Shown piece by piece: positions 27,201-42,600 of a stretch of DNA of 64,000 nucleotides. Each line of letters begins with the position of its first letter. Positions within the stretch are counted from its first letter, which is position 1. Origin of the DNA: Acholoe squamosa (Eukaryota; Annelida; Polychaeta; Phyllodocida; Polynoidae); contig OX439049.1 of NCBI GenBank assembly GCA_949317995.1, positions 15,066,395 through 15,130,394 on the forward strand. The letters run 5' to 3'. The notes under the pieces were generated by a model that saw only the letters and a list, made by a program, of their open reading frames with translations, had not been told where the DNA came from and did not search any database. Made by a program: the position numbers and the translations under genes.

Positions 27201-30200
27201 AGCAAAGGTTATAACTGTAACTGATTTGCATGCTCTGGGTAAACCATCACACCCTAGATTAGTACTAAAAAGAAGCAGGACTAAACCAACATAACCAGCA
27301 AATTCAATGTTATGGTGTAGCAACACCCTTCCCATCTCCACTTTCCTTAAGAAATCCCCTTTAGCACCTTGATACCAAAACATCCATGCAAGCATGAAAA
27401 ATTGGAGCTAGGGTTCTAGTTCGGTCATTTATTGCTTCTTTAGACTTAAGGTGTTGGGGGCGGGTAACCATGCTCCCTGCTGCCATGGCCTTGGTGCACT
27501 GAGCAGAAACCCCCAAGGGGTAGTTTGTCCAAGACTCGACCACCCGATCCAGTTATTACCTAAAGCATTTAGGCAGCTAATTTTCACAAAGTTTATAAGG
27601 CTGTATTGGGGGTTTGTGCAGGTTCTATCTCATGCTATTAGTAAGGTGCAATAAATTGATTGTTGTATGCTACCTGAAAGTAAGTATCCTTGCACCTCGC
27701 TATAAGGCGCACCTTATATGCAAAATAACCTTCTCTTATATGCAAGGTTTTACAGTAGCTAGCTTTGGGTCCAAACTGGATAGAGTAGTCTAATATTGGG
27801 TGGTCTGTCCAATGTATAGTAAAGGTAAACTTGCATGGTAGGACTGCCCTGAACGTTAGGGGTTCATTTGACATGTATAGGCTACCATGTGTCACCAACT
27901 GTAGGAACCAGTAATACAGGTTGTGACATAGATGGAGTGGTGTACAGTCTGGTGGCTTTTCCAAAGAGATGGATGGTGTATTGGTTCTAGATAAAGACAT
28001 GGGGGTGCGGATGGAAGACGTATCGCTATTAGTGTGTGGAAAGTTGCTGATTCTCTGCCAGCGTGAATGGACTTGGGAATATAGCAACCCTGTAAAGTGG
28101 CTGTGTGGGAAACTTATAGTGAGTCCTGGGTCTGATTCCACAGGGCCCTTCAAAGGGGGTTAATGGCAATGAATATTGCTGAACGGGTAGACACTGGGAA
28201 GGTCTTATCAGCCTATACCAGGAGAGACAGTATAAATCCATCAAACAAACTAAAATTAAAATGACATTGAGTCTATCACATATGTCTGTAAATGGCAAAG
28301 TAAAGTGAGGTAATGTTGCATTGGATAATCAAACCTTACAATGCACCTTTTAAGGGTCTACAATATGTACGTGTATAATGTGTGTTAGGGGTCGGGTGGG
28401 ACGGGAAGTCCAGTCATATGATGGCAGCATAGTTTAGTCCTTTGGTGGCCATAATGCATAAGTGCAGCCAGGATATAGGAGAAGGTCAGCAAGATGCGCC
28501 AATGCAATCATGGCAAAGTAGCATCGCCAGCACTGCATTGCTGTATCGTGAAGACCAGAGGACAGGGATCTCTATACACCTTGTAGATCCTAAAGGGTTA
28601 ACACACCTTGCCATCGTCACGTGGCCTTATTTGCACGTACTGAGGCCCTATCCCTACGCACACACACCAGCCAGCACTTGATCCAAACCTGCAGCAGAAT
28701 AGCCCTTCAAGCAGAACATGATACCATGAGATATGTTCCTTTAACATCATGTTGCACCAATACACTATCAGCAATTAATCTATCTTTATTGTACAGGAGT
28801 GTGAATCATCAGGACACACTAGAGTATTTCACACCTGCTTGGGTCGTTCTGATGCATGAATGCAGCTCTGGAGAGAGAGTGACCTATAATAAAATAATGC
28901 ATTCAGGAAGACCAGAGGACATCAAATGGTTAAGGGAGGCCTACATCCGCAGTAAGGGCAAAGATGCCTGAAAACCCTTCACCTCCACCACAGGCAAACT
29001 CTCCCTCCCTCCTCCCTCAGCCACCCAACCAGGCTAATTGAATCCATTGTGCAGGGACAGACCAAAGTCTGAGTTTGTACTGTTGTCATTTTAGACATCT
29101 CCATTCTGGCCTGGGATCCACCCACAGGTGTGCCAGACATCCTCTCAGCTGATCCTCACAAAGCCCAGACTAGGTCATACATGGAGACTTTTTTCTTGCT
29201 TCATGACATGAAACTTGGTGAGGTTTTTTTTTTCTGGTTTGGTTTTTAGTCTGCTGCTCGACGCTATGCTTTACATAAAGCGGGGGTAGCAGCAACAAAA
29301 AGAGGCCATTGTGTACATGGGGAGGTTATCCAGGTATAAGAGGCTGGGGACCAGACACGGCGTAATCCTCCCCAGAGACAGAGGTGGGTACAATGCTGCC
29401 TGCAGTGACCCTTCAACCCTTGAACACTGTATTGGCTGCATGATACCTCCATGTTCCACTGCTTCTCAGTCTGTATGATGCACAAATGCAGCGTTTGGGA
29501 GTCTAGTCACCAACAATGCACTGGTGCATCATGCCAACCATTCTATGGGTTATTTTGTAGGGTCAGCATGAAGCATGAATGTAGCCCTGGTGAGTAGACT
29601 TGCCAGGGCTGCATTCTCCATCATAATGATGAATAGGCTTGATGCTCTATCTATTCATCAAAGGGTTTACTCTGCCCCTTTCTCCAACACCCCATTCCCA
29701 CAGGTCTCCCCTCACCTTTTCCACTGCACCCTCACACACAGTCACCCTACTTATGCACACCAGGAAGCAGCACTCACCCAGCAGCAGGAAAAACTGGTCC
29801 ACCCGACCTCACAACCCTCTAACCTCTGTATCCATCCTCCCAGATACCTAGAAACCCAGAAATGACAAAACCCAGAAATTACTAAGTGACCTATCTTCCA
29901 TCCACTGTAGAATTACATCTTAATGCTCGGCTTGTGCCCTCCTATTTCCACCTTAAGCAGTGAGGGTTGAAGGTGCCCCTGGCCTTGTTGACCTTGATGT
30001 ATTATATGGGTGACATGATCTTCACCCCACTAGACCCCACCCTCCCTACAGTCACCCATACCCCATACTATATTCACTGGGTGCCTTCCCCAACGTACCA
30101 TGTACCCAGTATTATGCCTTACACCTCCCAAAGCACACTGCCTCTTCTAGCATCGAACCCTCCCCCTACCCCCAAGGTACCCTGTTGGGGGTCAAAGGGC

Positions 30201-33200
30201 CTAGTGGTAGGTCGAAGTCAAGGAGTAGTTCTATCTTATAGGTAACAGGTCAGATCGGTAACAGGTCAGGTGAGTGGTAGCAGGTCAGGTAACTAATAGG
30301 TCACTCATTTCGGTTGGATCCCTGTAGGGAAGGTCCAGGTGTTCCACCCCCGCCCCCTCTGTGTGTATACCTACCTACCTCCCTCTCTGATCCTTTGTCA
30401 TCCTTCCATCCAACACACAATAACCCTTTAAGGACTACATAAGGCCTCAAGGCTTCATGTTCATTTGGTGTTATGATGCATCAATCCAGCCCTTATGAGT
30501 ACCCGCTGCTTTTGTGCATCATGTTAACCCTTCAGGGACGAATTCTGTCTGTAGGGCTGGCATGATGCATGGATAACGGTCAGGGTAGCATTCATACATT
30601 ATGATGACAAAGGAGCACAGTGGCATTAAAGAGGGAAGATCCACCACATCTCTTCTCCTCTCCACACATCCCTGTCCCTGTCCTTCACTATCTTACCCCC
30701 TCCCCCATTACCACATGGAGGTAACATGGTTTCTCTGGTCCAGTTGTCCCTGTATACCCAAACCAGTTAGGCTCTCCACTGTCTGCATCAGCTCTGCCTC
30801 TCCCCGATTTGTGGCCATTATCACTGCCTATCTGTCTGCCAAGCAGTACAAAAATACAATGTGGTTAATAGCACGGCTAGTGTACTGCTTCTCTCTCTAT
30901 AAACACTAGTGAGATGCTATTACATATGCAATCATAGATGGCCCATTCTTATCAATACGGGGATATAGAGGTAATATGAATTCATGAGATATCATCTCAA
31001 AGTACAGGGAAATCACTTATAGGGCCAAAGGCCGTGCTGTAATGCTAGCAGAATTAAAATAAAATATAGTGCAAATGTATATAATTAAACTAGAAGCTGC
31101 AGCTGTGTTAAGGTAGCTACGGTTGGAGACATCATTTATTAAAGGGACCCTCTATCTATTTCCGTATAGAACTGGCAATGTGCCACAAGGTAAAGCTTGG
31201 AGTGAAGGGGATGCAAGCTTTGATCAGCGATGGGTGACTATATGCCCTCTGACCCCCTAACCCTTTGAATTCCAGATGATGCTTTCACCCCTTGTTTCCT
31301 ATGTTGTGCCGAGGCAGTGCTGGTGAGTCTAGTCACCAGCACTCTGTTCATGCATTATGTTAACCCTGTATCCACATCATTGGATCCACATGATGCATGG
31401 ATGTAGATCTGGCGAGTTACTGAAATGGCTGGAATCGCAGCTATCAATGGGGATGATGCATTAAAGCACAATGAAACTGTCAGAGGGCCAATTCTAATGT
31501 CCAACCCCTTATACATTCACTGATGGCCTCCTCCCCCACTCATACATCACCAATGATCACCCTGGGCACCTCCCCCTCCATTTACCCCCCATAGAGCCAT
31601 CATGGTGGGATTGGCCACCAGCATTGGTGCTTTTCTACAGGCCATATTGAATAGGATGTGGCGCACGCCAGGGCTATTTTAGCATATCCCTGGTTGAATA
31701 GAGCCTACATTTGACCCATGGAGCATAGAGGCTTGTGGCCTGCGCCAGAGTTTACTGCAGTGCATCTTTGGTGGTCTGGGGACAAGCCTGAATGGTGCAG
31801 CTACGCCACCAGACTGTCAGATGCAAAGAAAAGCGACCACCAACTGGTGCGCATCTATTCTGTGTCAACCCCTGATTTAGGATGTGATGGGTGTGTTAAT
31901 AGTAGGCTCTCAGTACCAATCCTTGAGGAAATGTAAACCAATAAGAAAGGGGACTATACATCAAACATCAGGGTTCCATATATCACAGCATATCTCTATT
32001 ATAGGCTATAGGTTATTTCTCAATTGCAAGAGTTCCATATATCATAGTACATCTCACTTATATGCTCAAAGAGTCCCATATACCATAGTAGGCCTATATC
32101 TCTGCATTTAAGTCTGTTTCTCAATTATAGGAGTTCTACAATACATATCACAGCATGTTTCTATTCAGGTGTCCCAGCCCTTGGTATTGACCCAGTGTTA
32201 ATTCTCACATCCCAGGACGTTCCCAGGCCCAGTTCCTATGTATACATTTACTATTACCAAGATTACCTTTGCTCATCTATAACAGTGTTTATCCCAAGCA
32301 GGATTACAGCACTGTAAGCCCAGGTGTGAAGGCCAATATTTGGACAGGTTCTATTTGAACATCAGACCCTGTGCGTGACCAGGGGGTGGGTCCTGTACAT
32401 AATATTCACACACACACATCAGGCTGCTGATCAGGAGGGTGCTTTAAAATATGCTGCGACAAATGACTTGTTTATGCATGCTGTACGGTCTATGAGATCA
32501 TAGGCATAAGCTAATCTTAGCTTTTCTTGACAGGGTTTATGTGGGTCCTCATATGGTGCTTTTAGTTACCATAATCCTATTATTGACTTTAATGTGGTGA
32601 CCTAGACCATTTTCAATACAATTTCCAAGGCAGCTGTCGTAGCGTCGTGTGAAAGAACCGCCTGAGCATTACGATTTTTTACCCTTCTCATAATAATAAC
32701 ATCACAATTAAAGTTCGTACTCCATAGCCCACTTAAAATAATTATCTGGACAGTTTCCCAAAACAGAATACTGCAGAGCACTTAAAACAATTGTACACGT
32801 CTGCTCACAAAACGTCCCCTTGTGTACATACTATAGTTGTTGGATGGTAGGTATGCCAGCTTACCTTTCACCTATGTGAATTCGTAAAAATGATAGCAGG
32901 GTAGATTCAGGGTAGATTTTCTTGATGCCGTTTCTCGATTTTTTAGATATGATGCATTTCCTTTTGGAGAAATATTGATTTTAGAGTTGATATTATGTGT
33001 CCTTATGTTAAATGGATAAGATGAAACATAGCTCCATGCTCCCATTAGAAGGACACTGTGTCGGCTATAATACAGGTAGAAATAGGGGAGGGGCTATTTA
33101 GGAGTGGCGGGTGTGATATATCTCCTGATGCTTGCCCCTTATTTGCTTTAACACTTTGAAGACAGTATGCAATGCATATGTGTGTACATCTTTATTATTG

Positions 33201-33547
33201 TTATCAGATACACATCGATGCAATCACGGCGTCTGATGTGCTGAGGTTGCTTTGGTTTATCATGCCGAGCCGTTGAGAATATGTCAACCATGTGCGGCCA
33301 ATGTGATGAAATGGTCCACCCTGTGACATTTGTTCACCAAGACTGCATCATGCAGCTTGGACACTAAGGGCACTATGGCAATGTAGGGCCCAAAGGGTTA
33401 AGTCGTGTAAATCACCTGTATATAGCTCAGTCTACTTACCTAGTTATACCGCCTCCGCCTATCCTCATCAGCAGGTGCTCAGTCCTCCTGAGAGAGAGAA
33501 CTCCCTCCTCCTCAGTAATCTTACCCAACATGCCCTGTTAACTCTTG

Positions 33548-33628
<81 letters not shown>

Positions 33629-36600
33629 GATTTCTGGGTGGTGTTTGTCGAATGTATAAAATAACTTAATCTAAACCACTGATGTGTCAGTTAAGTAAAG
33701 GATATTCACAAGGAAAATTCCAACTACATATTATGTTTGAGGTCTAATCCAACAACAGTTTTTTTTTCCAAGTATTAGTGTATTAAATGACGTGGTAGAG
33801 AATAGGATGATCATGAAAACTAGAGGATCAGAGGAAAAAAAAACGGGTATGCTCATGAAAAAGTGGCAAATCTTAACGTTTTACCTTATGGCTAGATAGA
33901 CCTTTATGACCTATAACAGAATCCTATTCTTTGTATCTCGTGACAATCATAGCAGTATGAAAGTATTGTATAAAATGTTCAGACATATAATGGAGAGAGC
34001 CACCCTCACCCTCCAACGTCCCATTATCCCTTACTCACTTCAAGACAGCCCCCTTGGCGCCAGGCAGGGACCTTGAGACAATTGAAGCCCCTAATTACTA
34101 GGCTATAAAGAGCCCCCCCTTCACATGACACGCTCCAAGGTTGCATGTTTTAACATGTAACAACATGTAAGACGGGATAATGGGAGGAGAGATGTAGAGG
34201 TAGGTGACTGGCTCTGACGGTAACCCTTACTATAATGTTTACCTTTTAACCCTTTAATTACGGACCGCTGATTTTTGCATCTTTGTGATGCAAAAATGTA
34301 GCCCATGTGACTTACTCGCCAGGGCTACATTCATCCACCATACTGACTCTACAGGGTCGCTACATCCCGGAGGGTCAGCATGATGTACCAATGATGTGCT
34401 GTGGAGCAGACTCACCAGCACTTCATTAGTACAACCATAGACCTACACAATATATAGATAGAACTAAAACGACCGTGGTGTACGAGGTGGCCGATCCACC
34501 ACGAGGGGGGGTCTCGCGTTAGCCCGAGGGGGAGACCACCCCCCGAGGGGTGGATCGGCCACCGAGGACACCAGGGGAGTTTAGTTCTATATTTATTTTA
34601 TGTTTTTAGGGGGTTTAAATAAGGAGAAATTATCAAAATCTGGTACCGTAGTTCCCCGTACGAGCGCCGGTCCGCCATTTTGAATGTTTACATGCACCCA
34701 GAACGAGGCTGCAGTGGTGGATCGGCCGCTGTGGTGGATCGGCACACATTACGCCACTGGGGGTGTGCGGATCGGCCCTGCAATGCTATCTCTATGGGAA
34801 GAAGTTATTCACATAAAATAAACAACTGTGTGCAACCAGTGGGATTGTGTTGATCTAATACACATTGTCATTTCCATGATGCAAGAATGCAGCCATGGGG
34901 GCTATTTAACATGGCTGCATTTTTGTGCAATATGATACATAATCGGGGTGATACACTGTCTAAAGTGTTGCATGATGGTGGTAACAATGCTGTCGAGTTA
35001 CTCGCCGTAGCTGCATTAGTGCATCATGGCGAGAAATGAACAGGAATCCCTTACGCATCATGCCATACTTGGAGAGTTAAATGGCATAATTATTATGTAG
35101 TAGCTATAAGGTGATGGATGTTAAAGCTACTGTTACATGGGACAGGAGAACTTCCTATAGATAACCAGACACATCAAACAGAGGTCTAATATAAAGGTGG
35201 CATGAGAAGAGTGTTTTCCTTTCTGAATTTCTAACTTTTTACTCTCCCTGCACCGTCTGGCGAAGCTAGTCAATAAAATGATTGGCAGTGTAACAGCTTG
35301 CAACTAAATCAATGGGTGAGAGTTTTTTTATCCTTGAATTCTGCCCCAACATTCCTTTTCACTATCATTTCATTCTTTTCTTTCCGCCTTTTAAAAATAA
35401 ATGTGCTTTAATGACTCAAATATGACACATGGTCAATGATAATATTCAAATCAATTTACAACCTTTTTTATCATTTCCTTGTCACGATGTTGTATTGATT
35501 TATGAATTGACCAGCTAGATGGCCTGCTGTACAACCTTGGCTGTTGCACGTCCAATGACCATAAATTGAGTCATTGGGACATAATCAATGATTGCTGACA
35601 AATGGGGCATTATTTATTTGATGTTAATTGAAGGCCAAGGCTGTGTGGCACTGCTTCTAACCCTAATATGGAGAATGCATTGGGGTTTGCTCATATGATT
35701 ATGACCTAGATATTATTACTTCAAACTAGATCCCTCACACGGGAAGCTTTTCCATATATTATATTCCATTGATATGAGATCAGCAATTATACCAAGGAAT
35801 CTACCAGGTAGTTCCTTAGAGTTATAAATATTAATAATCTTACTGAGATGTCGGATTCCTTCTACCAAGTTCTCCTCCTATTTTCATTTGACTTTTGTTA
35901 CGATTATTCATTTCACCCCATCAAACCCATTTGTGCAAATGTACATGACTAATTGTGGTTAAAGTTATTGTCTGGTAGGGAATAAGATTCCTCCATGGAC
36001 ATTGACTAACCGAAAAAGCAGGGCACATGCATGTAGTAGTTGTGGAAAACCACAGTATATTTAAAAACCAGCCACAATATCAATGACATGAACCCACAGG
36101 GTTCCCTTAGGTTAAGATGTCTGGCTGCTCCATATGAGCATATTTCCTGTTCAAAAACCCTCTCTGAAAGGTTCTTCCTTTCACTGTCAGTGTTCAGTGG
36201 CTGGATGGGAGCACATGGGAGAGGCGACATTGTGTGTGTATGTGGGGGGGGGGGTGGGGGGTAGAAAGAGGGGGTAGGCGGTCGTAGGGACTGTTAACGA
36301 ATGGTGGGTACAGGGTGGGGGGATATGTGAGGTGATGGGGTTGAAAGGACGCCTTGCTCTGCTCTATTGTAGATATAGGACGGTACGTGTGCATGTTACT
36401 CCATAGAGACATCCACCGAACCCTGCCCAGCCCCCATCACGCACACACAGACATCTCAGCTGCGCTACACTTGTCATTCATGCTGAAGTCTGTGAACCTG
36501 AACGAGGTCAGGAGGGATCTGCAGCCATCCATAACCTACAAGCTACAACTCCCCTCCCCCCTCACCCATTCACTCCCCTCAACTTTATCCCACCACCAAC

Positions 36601-39600
36601 CCCAGGATAAGACATGGCACGAGGAAGGAAGAACAAGATGCAAAAACTCCCAGACCTACGGCTCAGTTTACCAGTGAGAATTACCAATCATCCGTCTATT
36701 CCGCCATTGGTGTCCTACCTTTGGTGTGTCAATATTTGAGTTTAGAATCTAAAAAGAAATGAAAATCTTTGTTGCCTGATGTGGTTGGAGTGTGGGTGAT
36801 GTATTTAAAGGGTCTACCACAATGCCATGGTTGACTATATATGGTGGGTTTACAGGTCTTCACCCCAGGGTCCTACTATATAATTAGCACTAAATCATAT
36901 GCCCACCTTATATGGTATATTAGATAGTGGCTCTCCCCAAGAACCAGCCTCAACTAGTTAAGCTGACTACCTCAGTATATATAGACTAGAGGACATGTTA
37001 GAGTGCTATATAAAATCATGTATGTTCTCATGGTAATGGGCTTGTATTACATGACAACATAATGCACCGGAAATGGTAGTAGACATGGCATATAGCCTCT
37101 AAACATTGTGACACATGTATGTATGCCATACTCATGTGAAATATAGCAACTGGGGGTTATAGCTAGATGTGGATAGGTGTGAATATATAGGCAGGGTGCC
37201 TGTGACACAGTGGGTTCCTTTGAAGGTTTGTACAACATGGTTCTGGTGATGGTAACCCCACCTGGTGGCCATGACCTGTGTAGGGGCACTGACCTCTAGT
37301 CAGGTAAAACAGTGCAGTTTGTAGTCAACATGAAGGTCAACTTGAGCTTCTGTGTATAGGTGATGAATTCATGTAAAAATCAAACGTGTATTTCAAATAC
37401 AATATAATACATCTGTTTGTGGTATAACCCCTCCTCAATATGCCAGATGAAGTCATAGTTGTATAGTTGGAAGCCTACCTTTTTGGGGAATCTAGATCCC
37501 ACCAATCCAAGGATGACAAGCTTATCATATTTACCTCAAATCCTTTCTATAGCAGGGAGGTCTAGAAAAGAAGGACTGGTAGCATGAAATCCTAACTATT
37601 ACCCATTCCCCTCACAGGTTCTTTCCCTTGTTCAACAGACGCCATAAGATGGCTACATCCACAGGTCAATATTAACAAAGTCTGGGACCCATGTGGGACT
37701 ACTGAAAAAGAGGATAAACTCTAAGTAAGTAAGAAAAACAAATCTAAAAGAAATAAAAGGGATAACATTGTGCTGGGTCGTGTCTACAATGCTGCGAGTG
37801 CAATTGCTTGTTAAGAAGGAGATGGGACCCAAAAAGTGGCATTTCATATTAGAAAGTGGTACCTTTTTTCTGTAGAAGAAGGTGGTTTAAATGGACTAAG
37901 GAGACATAGATCAGGCGCTACTGGGGTTATATGTGTTAAGAGTTACAAGTCTGTGAATTAGGTCTGAGGGGTGCCAGTTTATTTGCCTGCTTTCTAACCA
38001 ATGACCCCTACCAGGCCACCCTCTGTGAAAGACTGTATCACATTTTGATGAATAATTTCTGATTTAGTGAAAGGCGTTTTAAATATGTACAGCTTTTGAA
38101 TTAAAAATGGTTATCACCACTCGGCCACCTGTTCCCTGACACTAAGCCCAGTTTGCATTACATCACTCAGGGGATCTGTCTGGGTATAACGTAGAAACAC
38201 CAGCCATAGACAATTATCGATCTACATACAGCCATTGCCTGACCAGGGAGAATGTGTTACAAAATATAAATAAGATTCATTTCCGTCAGAAACAAACCAA
38301 TCATCGCCATATGCGATACAAACACCATAAAAAGCATTCTTACAGGACAACATGCTTCACAGAATCTCGATGCATTCACCATAACATAGTGCAGAATGTA
38401 ATCCTTTCAGGGGGGTGTATTGCCTAAATGGATAATCCATTCAATTGCATTTTAAATGCAGTAGTGGCCAATGGTTCATTGGGTGATGCCTCATTATAAT
38501 GTACGGGAGTTACTCCCCCGCCCTCCACATAAAGTCAACCCTGTTTGCTTTTAAAATACTCATACCGGAGCTTCTGACTGCAAGATCACTGTGCCATATG
38601 GTCTGCCATTATCACACCTTAAGGTCTACACTATCTGGTGTTATAAAGTGTGAGTCATTCACACATATTTGGGAATCTTCAGGTGTGAGAATGAAGGATT
38701 GATGCTTTAGAGTTTCAATAGTTTGAATGATTATAATGCTGCAATTTGGCAAAAGATATGATAACCTATTGGTCAGTCTGGAAACGCCCTTGATTCAGAA
38801 GGTCTGGGATAATATATGTAACAAGCCTTTGGAGGTATCAACTCTGACTTGTGGTTAGCTTTATGCTCCATAACGAGCCTCTAGTGCTGTCTAAGGGTCC
38901 TTAGCTCCTGTCTAGTGGTCCTTAGGGGAGGGAGGTGTATGGATCACCATGGGATTAGTTTGTAAGTATGGGATGTAGTACAAGTGGGATGGATGGAGAA
39001 GAAAGAGGCAGAGCAGGTTATAGCAATGAGGTTCAGCTTCTCCATGTCCCTGTTGATAGATGGTAGCCCACTACAATGCTATATTAGACCAGACTTCAAT
39101 CTTTTGTTGACCTTTCCCACTTCAATAATGACCAATGCTATGTATGTCGTCCTCTGTTCCACCTCCTCTCTCCTTATTCTCTCCTCCCTCTGTCTTTTTT
39201 AGGTTCAGGTCCTTCCATGAATGATTATGCTTGTTAACCGATGTTAACAGATTTTTTAGCTCTGATCGCATTTAAAGGCACAGGAAATCCAGCCATTGTT
39301 GATCTGGAGTTCCTCTTTACAGGGGGGACATGTGCTTGCGGCTGTAGATGCCTTGAGGTCAGCATTTACTTTTAGGTGGGTGAATTGAAAGTCAAATTCA
39401 TTATGTCCACTGCCTAAAGTCATTGAACATTTTCATTGATCAAGACAAAAGTGCTTTCCCTGTCAACATGAATGAAGGTTCCTTCTGCTAGGCCCCAGCT
39501 GGCACAACTGGTGGTGGCCCTGAGTGTAATATTTTAGATTTCAGCTAGAGCCAGATTATTTTTTCCTGTTTCCCTTTGTTGGTGTCTGTTTTTTTGTATT

Positions 39601-42600
39601 TTGGTTGCCATGGAGAAGCGTTCCATTAACTGGTTAGGCCTAGCGGTCATATGGTGTGAGGGGAGGTGGGTGAAAATGGTGAGGAGGGGTAGTGGTAATT
39701 ATGGTGTGACTTGGCTGGGTCTGTCTGGTTGTTGGCCTGCAGCCCTACTCCCCTTATCACATCACCCTGAGCCCCACCTGTAAGTAGTACAGGTTTATAG
39801 AACATCTACAGACACTGCTTATGTTCCCAGGTACAATCCTGTAACACTGTGGGCATAAGGATGCATATGAAAGCTATCAATGATGTATCAGGTGCTCCTC
39901 TATGCTTGAGACACTAAAGAAGTGCGTTTTAAAACTCTTCACTCCCAATATCCTTGTCTTCTCTTCTCCCTCCTCAAATTTCATATTTGAGTGCCTCAGA
40001 ACATGGTGTTATTAGGATCTAATTTTATCCCAGCCTCATTAAAGCAATTGGCAACAGAAACTCTCTGACCACATCTTATTGATATAACCAACTATCAGTG
40101 CAAACTGAAATGCCCCAAGATAATCCTGCAGTTAATGAGTGGTTATGAATTAATACAAGCAGTGCAGAGGCACTCTAAGCAATCCTGTTATCAATAACCA
40201 CATCCTTGTTTGTGTTCTGAACAGTTACACACACCATGGTAACAACACTTCCGTTTTAGTCCCATTGCTCATGTGTCTATAAGTGGTTCTGTGATTTTGG
40301 GCACTGATCCCAGTGTACTGGAACCACAAGTCTACGGGGAGTCCCTTCCCCACCACTTGAACAACATATGCAGGGTCAGCATTGGCATTGTTTACCCCAG
40401 TAGTGCGTGTAGAAAAGTGGCTGTCAATAAAAGGCACTCTGAACCCCCCCTCTCTCCTTCCACTCCTAGAGTACCCCAGGGCTGCCACTGTCCTTACCTT
40501 GGCAATGAGCATCATAACATATATGACCCTCCCATCCCTGGAATATCCTTGGTTTTATGGTCTCCCAGAAGGATTCCTGGAAGTAGAGGGTTTGCTGGGT
40601 GCACTGCATGTTAGTAGGTGATGTCAAGGGGTCTGTGGGTGCTATTGGCTGACAGCAAGCAATGGGGTGAAGTAAAGGAGTGGTGCTTGAGGTGCAGGGG
40701 TCACATCCTGGAGACTTGACCCTCTCTGGCAGCAGGAGGAGTAGAGAGCAGTAGGTCAGCAAGACTGCACCCATTGCCTCCCTGTTCCTCCATGGGCTGA
40801 AAGGGGGGGGGGGGGGAGTAGGATGCATGAGGAGAACGTCCTGGAGTGTCAGGTGTCTCAGGTGTATGACATATACAACTATAGGGGAGTCATCATTGTC
40901 ACACCTGTGGTGGATGTACCTGTCACATCTGGCAGGGAGAGGTAGTGTGAGGCACCTAGAGGTGACCAGGAGGGTGTTTCACATGATTCTAGGATTGCAG
41001 TCCCATTGGTCATACAGTGATATATTGTGGAGCTAGCATACAGAGGGGTGATAGGGTCATGCCACTAGGTCTCCTACGATGCTCTGGAGGTTATTTTATA
41101 CGTTTATGTATCACTACTATGAAATATTCTCTTGCCAGCCCTCTATGACAGCTGACATGTGGTGCTTTTGTATGATAACAAGCGAGGCCTATGCTCGCAC
41201 AGTACTATGCAGGAGGTGTTTCAAATTGATATAAGTGCTCGTAGCTTCCTGAGAAATAGCCTGTTGGTATCTCACCTGAGGCCTTAACCCCATATATCCT
41301 AACCATCAGCTGACACCCTTGCACTAGCAAATGACCACCTACCTAATCCAGACTCCACTTATCTGGTCATCCTATCTGTCTATCACCTCCTGTACCCACA
41401 ATACTGTACCCAAATACCCTACCTGTGAAAGGTAAACTGACCCCACCTGCAACCGGCCCTTCCAACCAGATCACAGAAAGGAGGGGGTGCTCATGCATTA
41501 TATGTAAACCATAGTTGGTGAAACACTTTGTAGTCGTTGGATGGAACACATAGTACTGTTAATATCCATTTAATGATATGATACCTTAAGTCCATCAAAT
41601 TAGTCAAGGATTTCCTTTCAATTAGATGGGCATTTCAGGTTGTTTGTACCACGATACTCTGAACAGCTCATAGTCCATAGGGCCTCCTCGAACAACTTGG
41701 AACATACAAATCAGTGTTATAGCTCTACACTGTATGAATGTTGGTCAAACTTGCATCAAACCCTGTAAGGTTTGGGTGGCTAAGTCACCCTCCCCTTAAT
41801 ACTCATTCCTGATCCCTATTAGCCTTTGTAACCTATATAGGCCTAATACAGGTCATGACCCCATGCTCTGTCAACCCTACAGCCCACCCCACTTGATCAT
41901 AGCCCAGGGGTACCTAGTAAGCTGGTCAATCTGGGTATATGGGTCCAATGTATCGTGGATAAAAGAAGGCTTCCAGGGGGCAGGACCAAACACATCCAAG
42001 TGACCATTCACTGACAATGTGTACCTTTACCACCAAATGAATGACTGTGACTACTAAGGACATTGCCGTTGCCTTTTTCACCTTGTCTACCCCCTTCCAC
42101 TCTCACCCTACCCCCTCCTCCTTGTCCTTGAACTCCTAATTGGGTCTAGTATCCAGATTTGGCAACTATGCTGTCTCCTTGGGCCCCACCCATATGGAAT
42201 AAGGCTGGGGTATTGCAGTATTAACATGTTATCTGCTAGTATCGGATTGCGGCCGACTTGTTCGGTCGTTCTCATTTCCTTCTCAGTGAAAGCCGCTACA
42301 ACATAGTAGGAAAAAGAGGATCTAGCCAGTGGTAAAAGAAGAAGAAAAATGCCAGGTCGATCTAAATCTGCCACCTAAAACCCTCTGTGCTCACCACCCT
42401 CACCTTCCTCCTTCTCTTACCCAGACACGGCTGGGGATCTTTTTGCCTCCTACCTGGCAGTCTTTACCCAACCAAGTCAGCTTTGAGGGCCCAGGAGGGG
42501 CTGGGTAGGTGGTGTAATGGTGGTGGTGGGGGAGTTATCAGTGTCAATGCTACAGAATAAGGCTGGTAGTGAGAGAGGTAAAGGAGGAGGAACACAAGGA

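Noticed and set aside
27638-28153. 171-codon minus-strand frame in intron 1
   Set aside because: No domain text, no matching splice structure, and about one frame of this length is expected by chance in 64 kb at this base composition.
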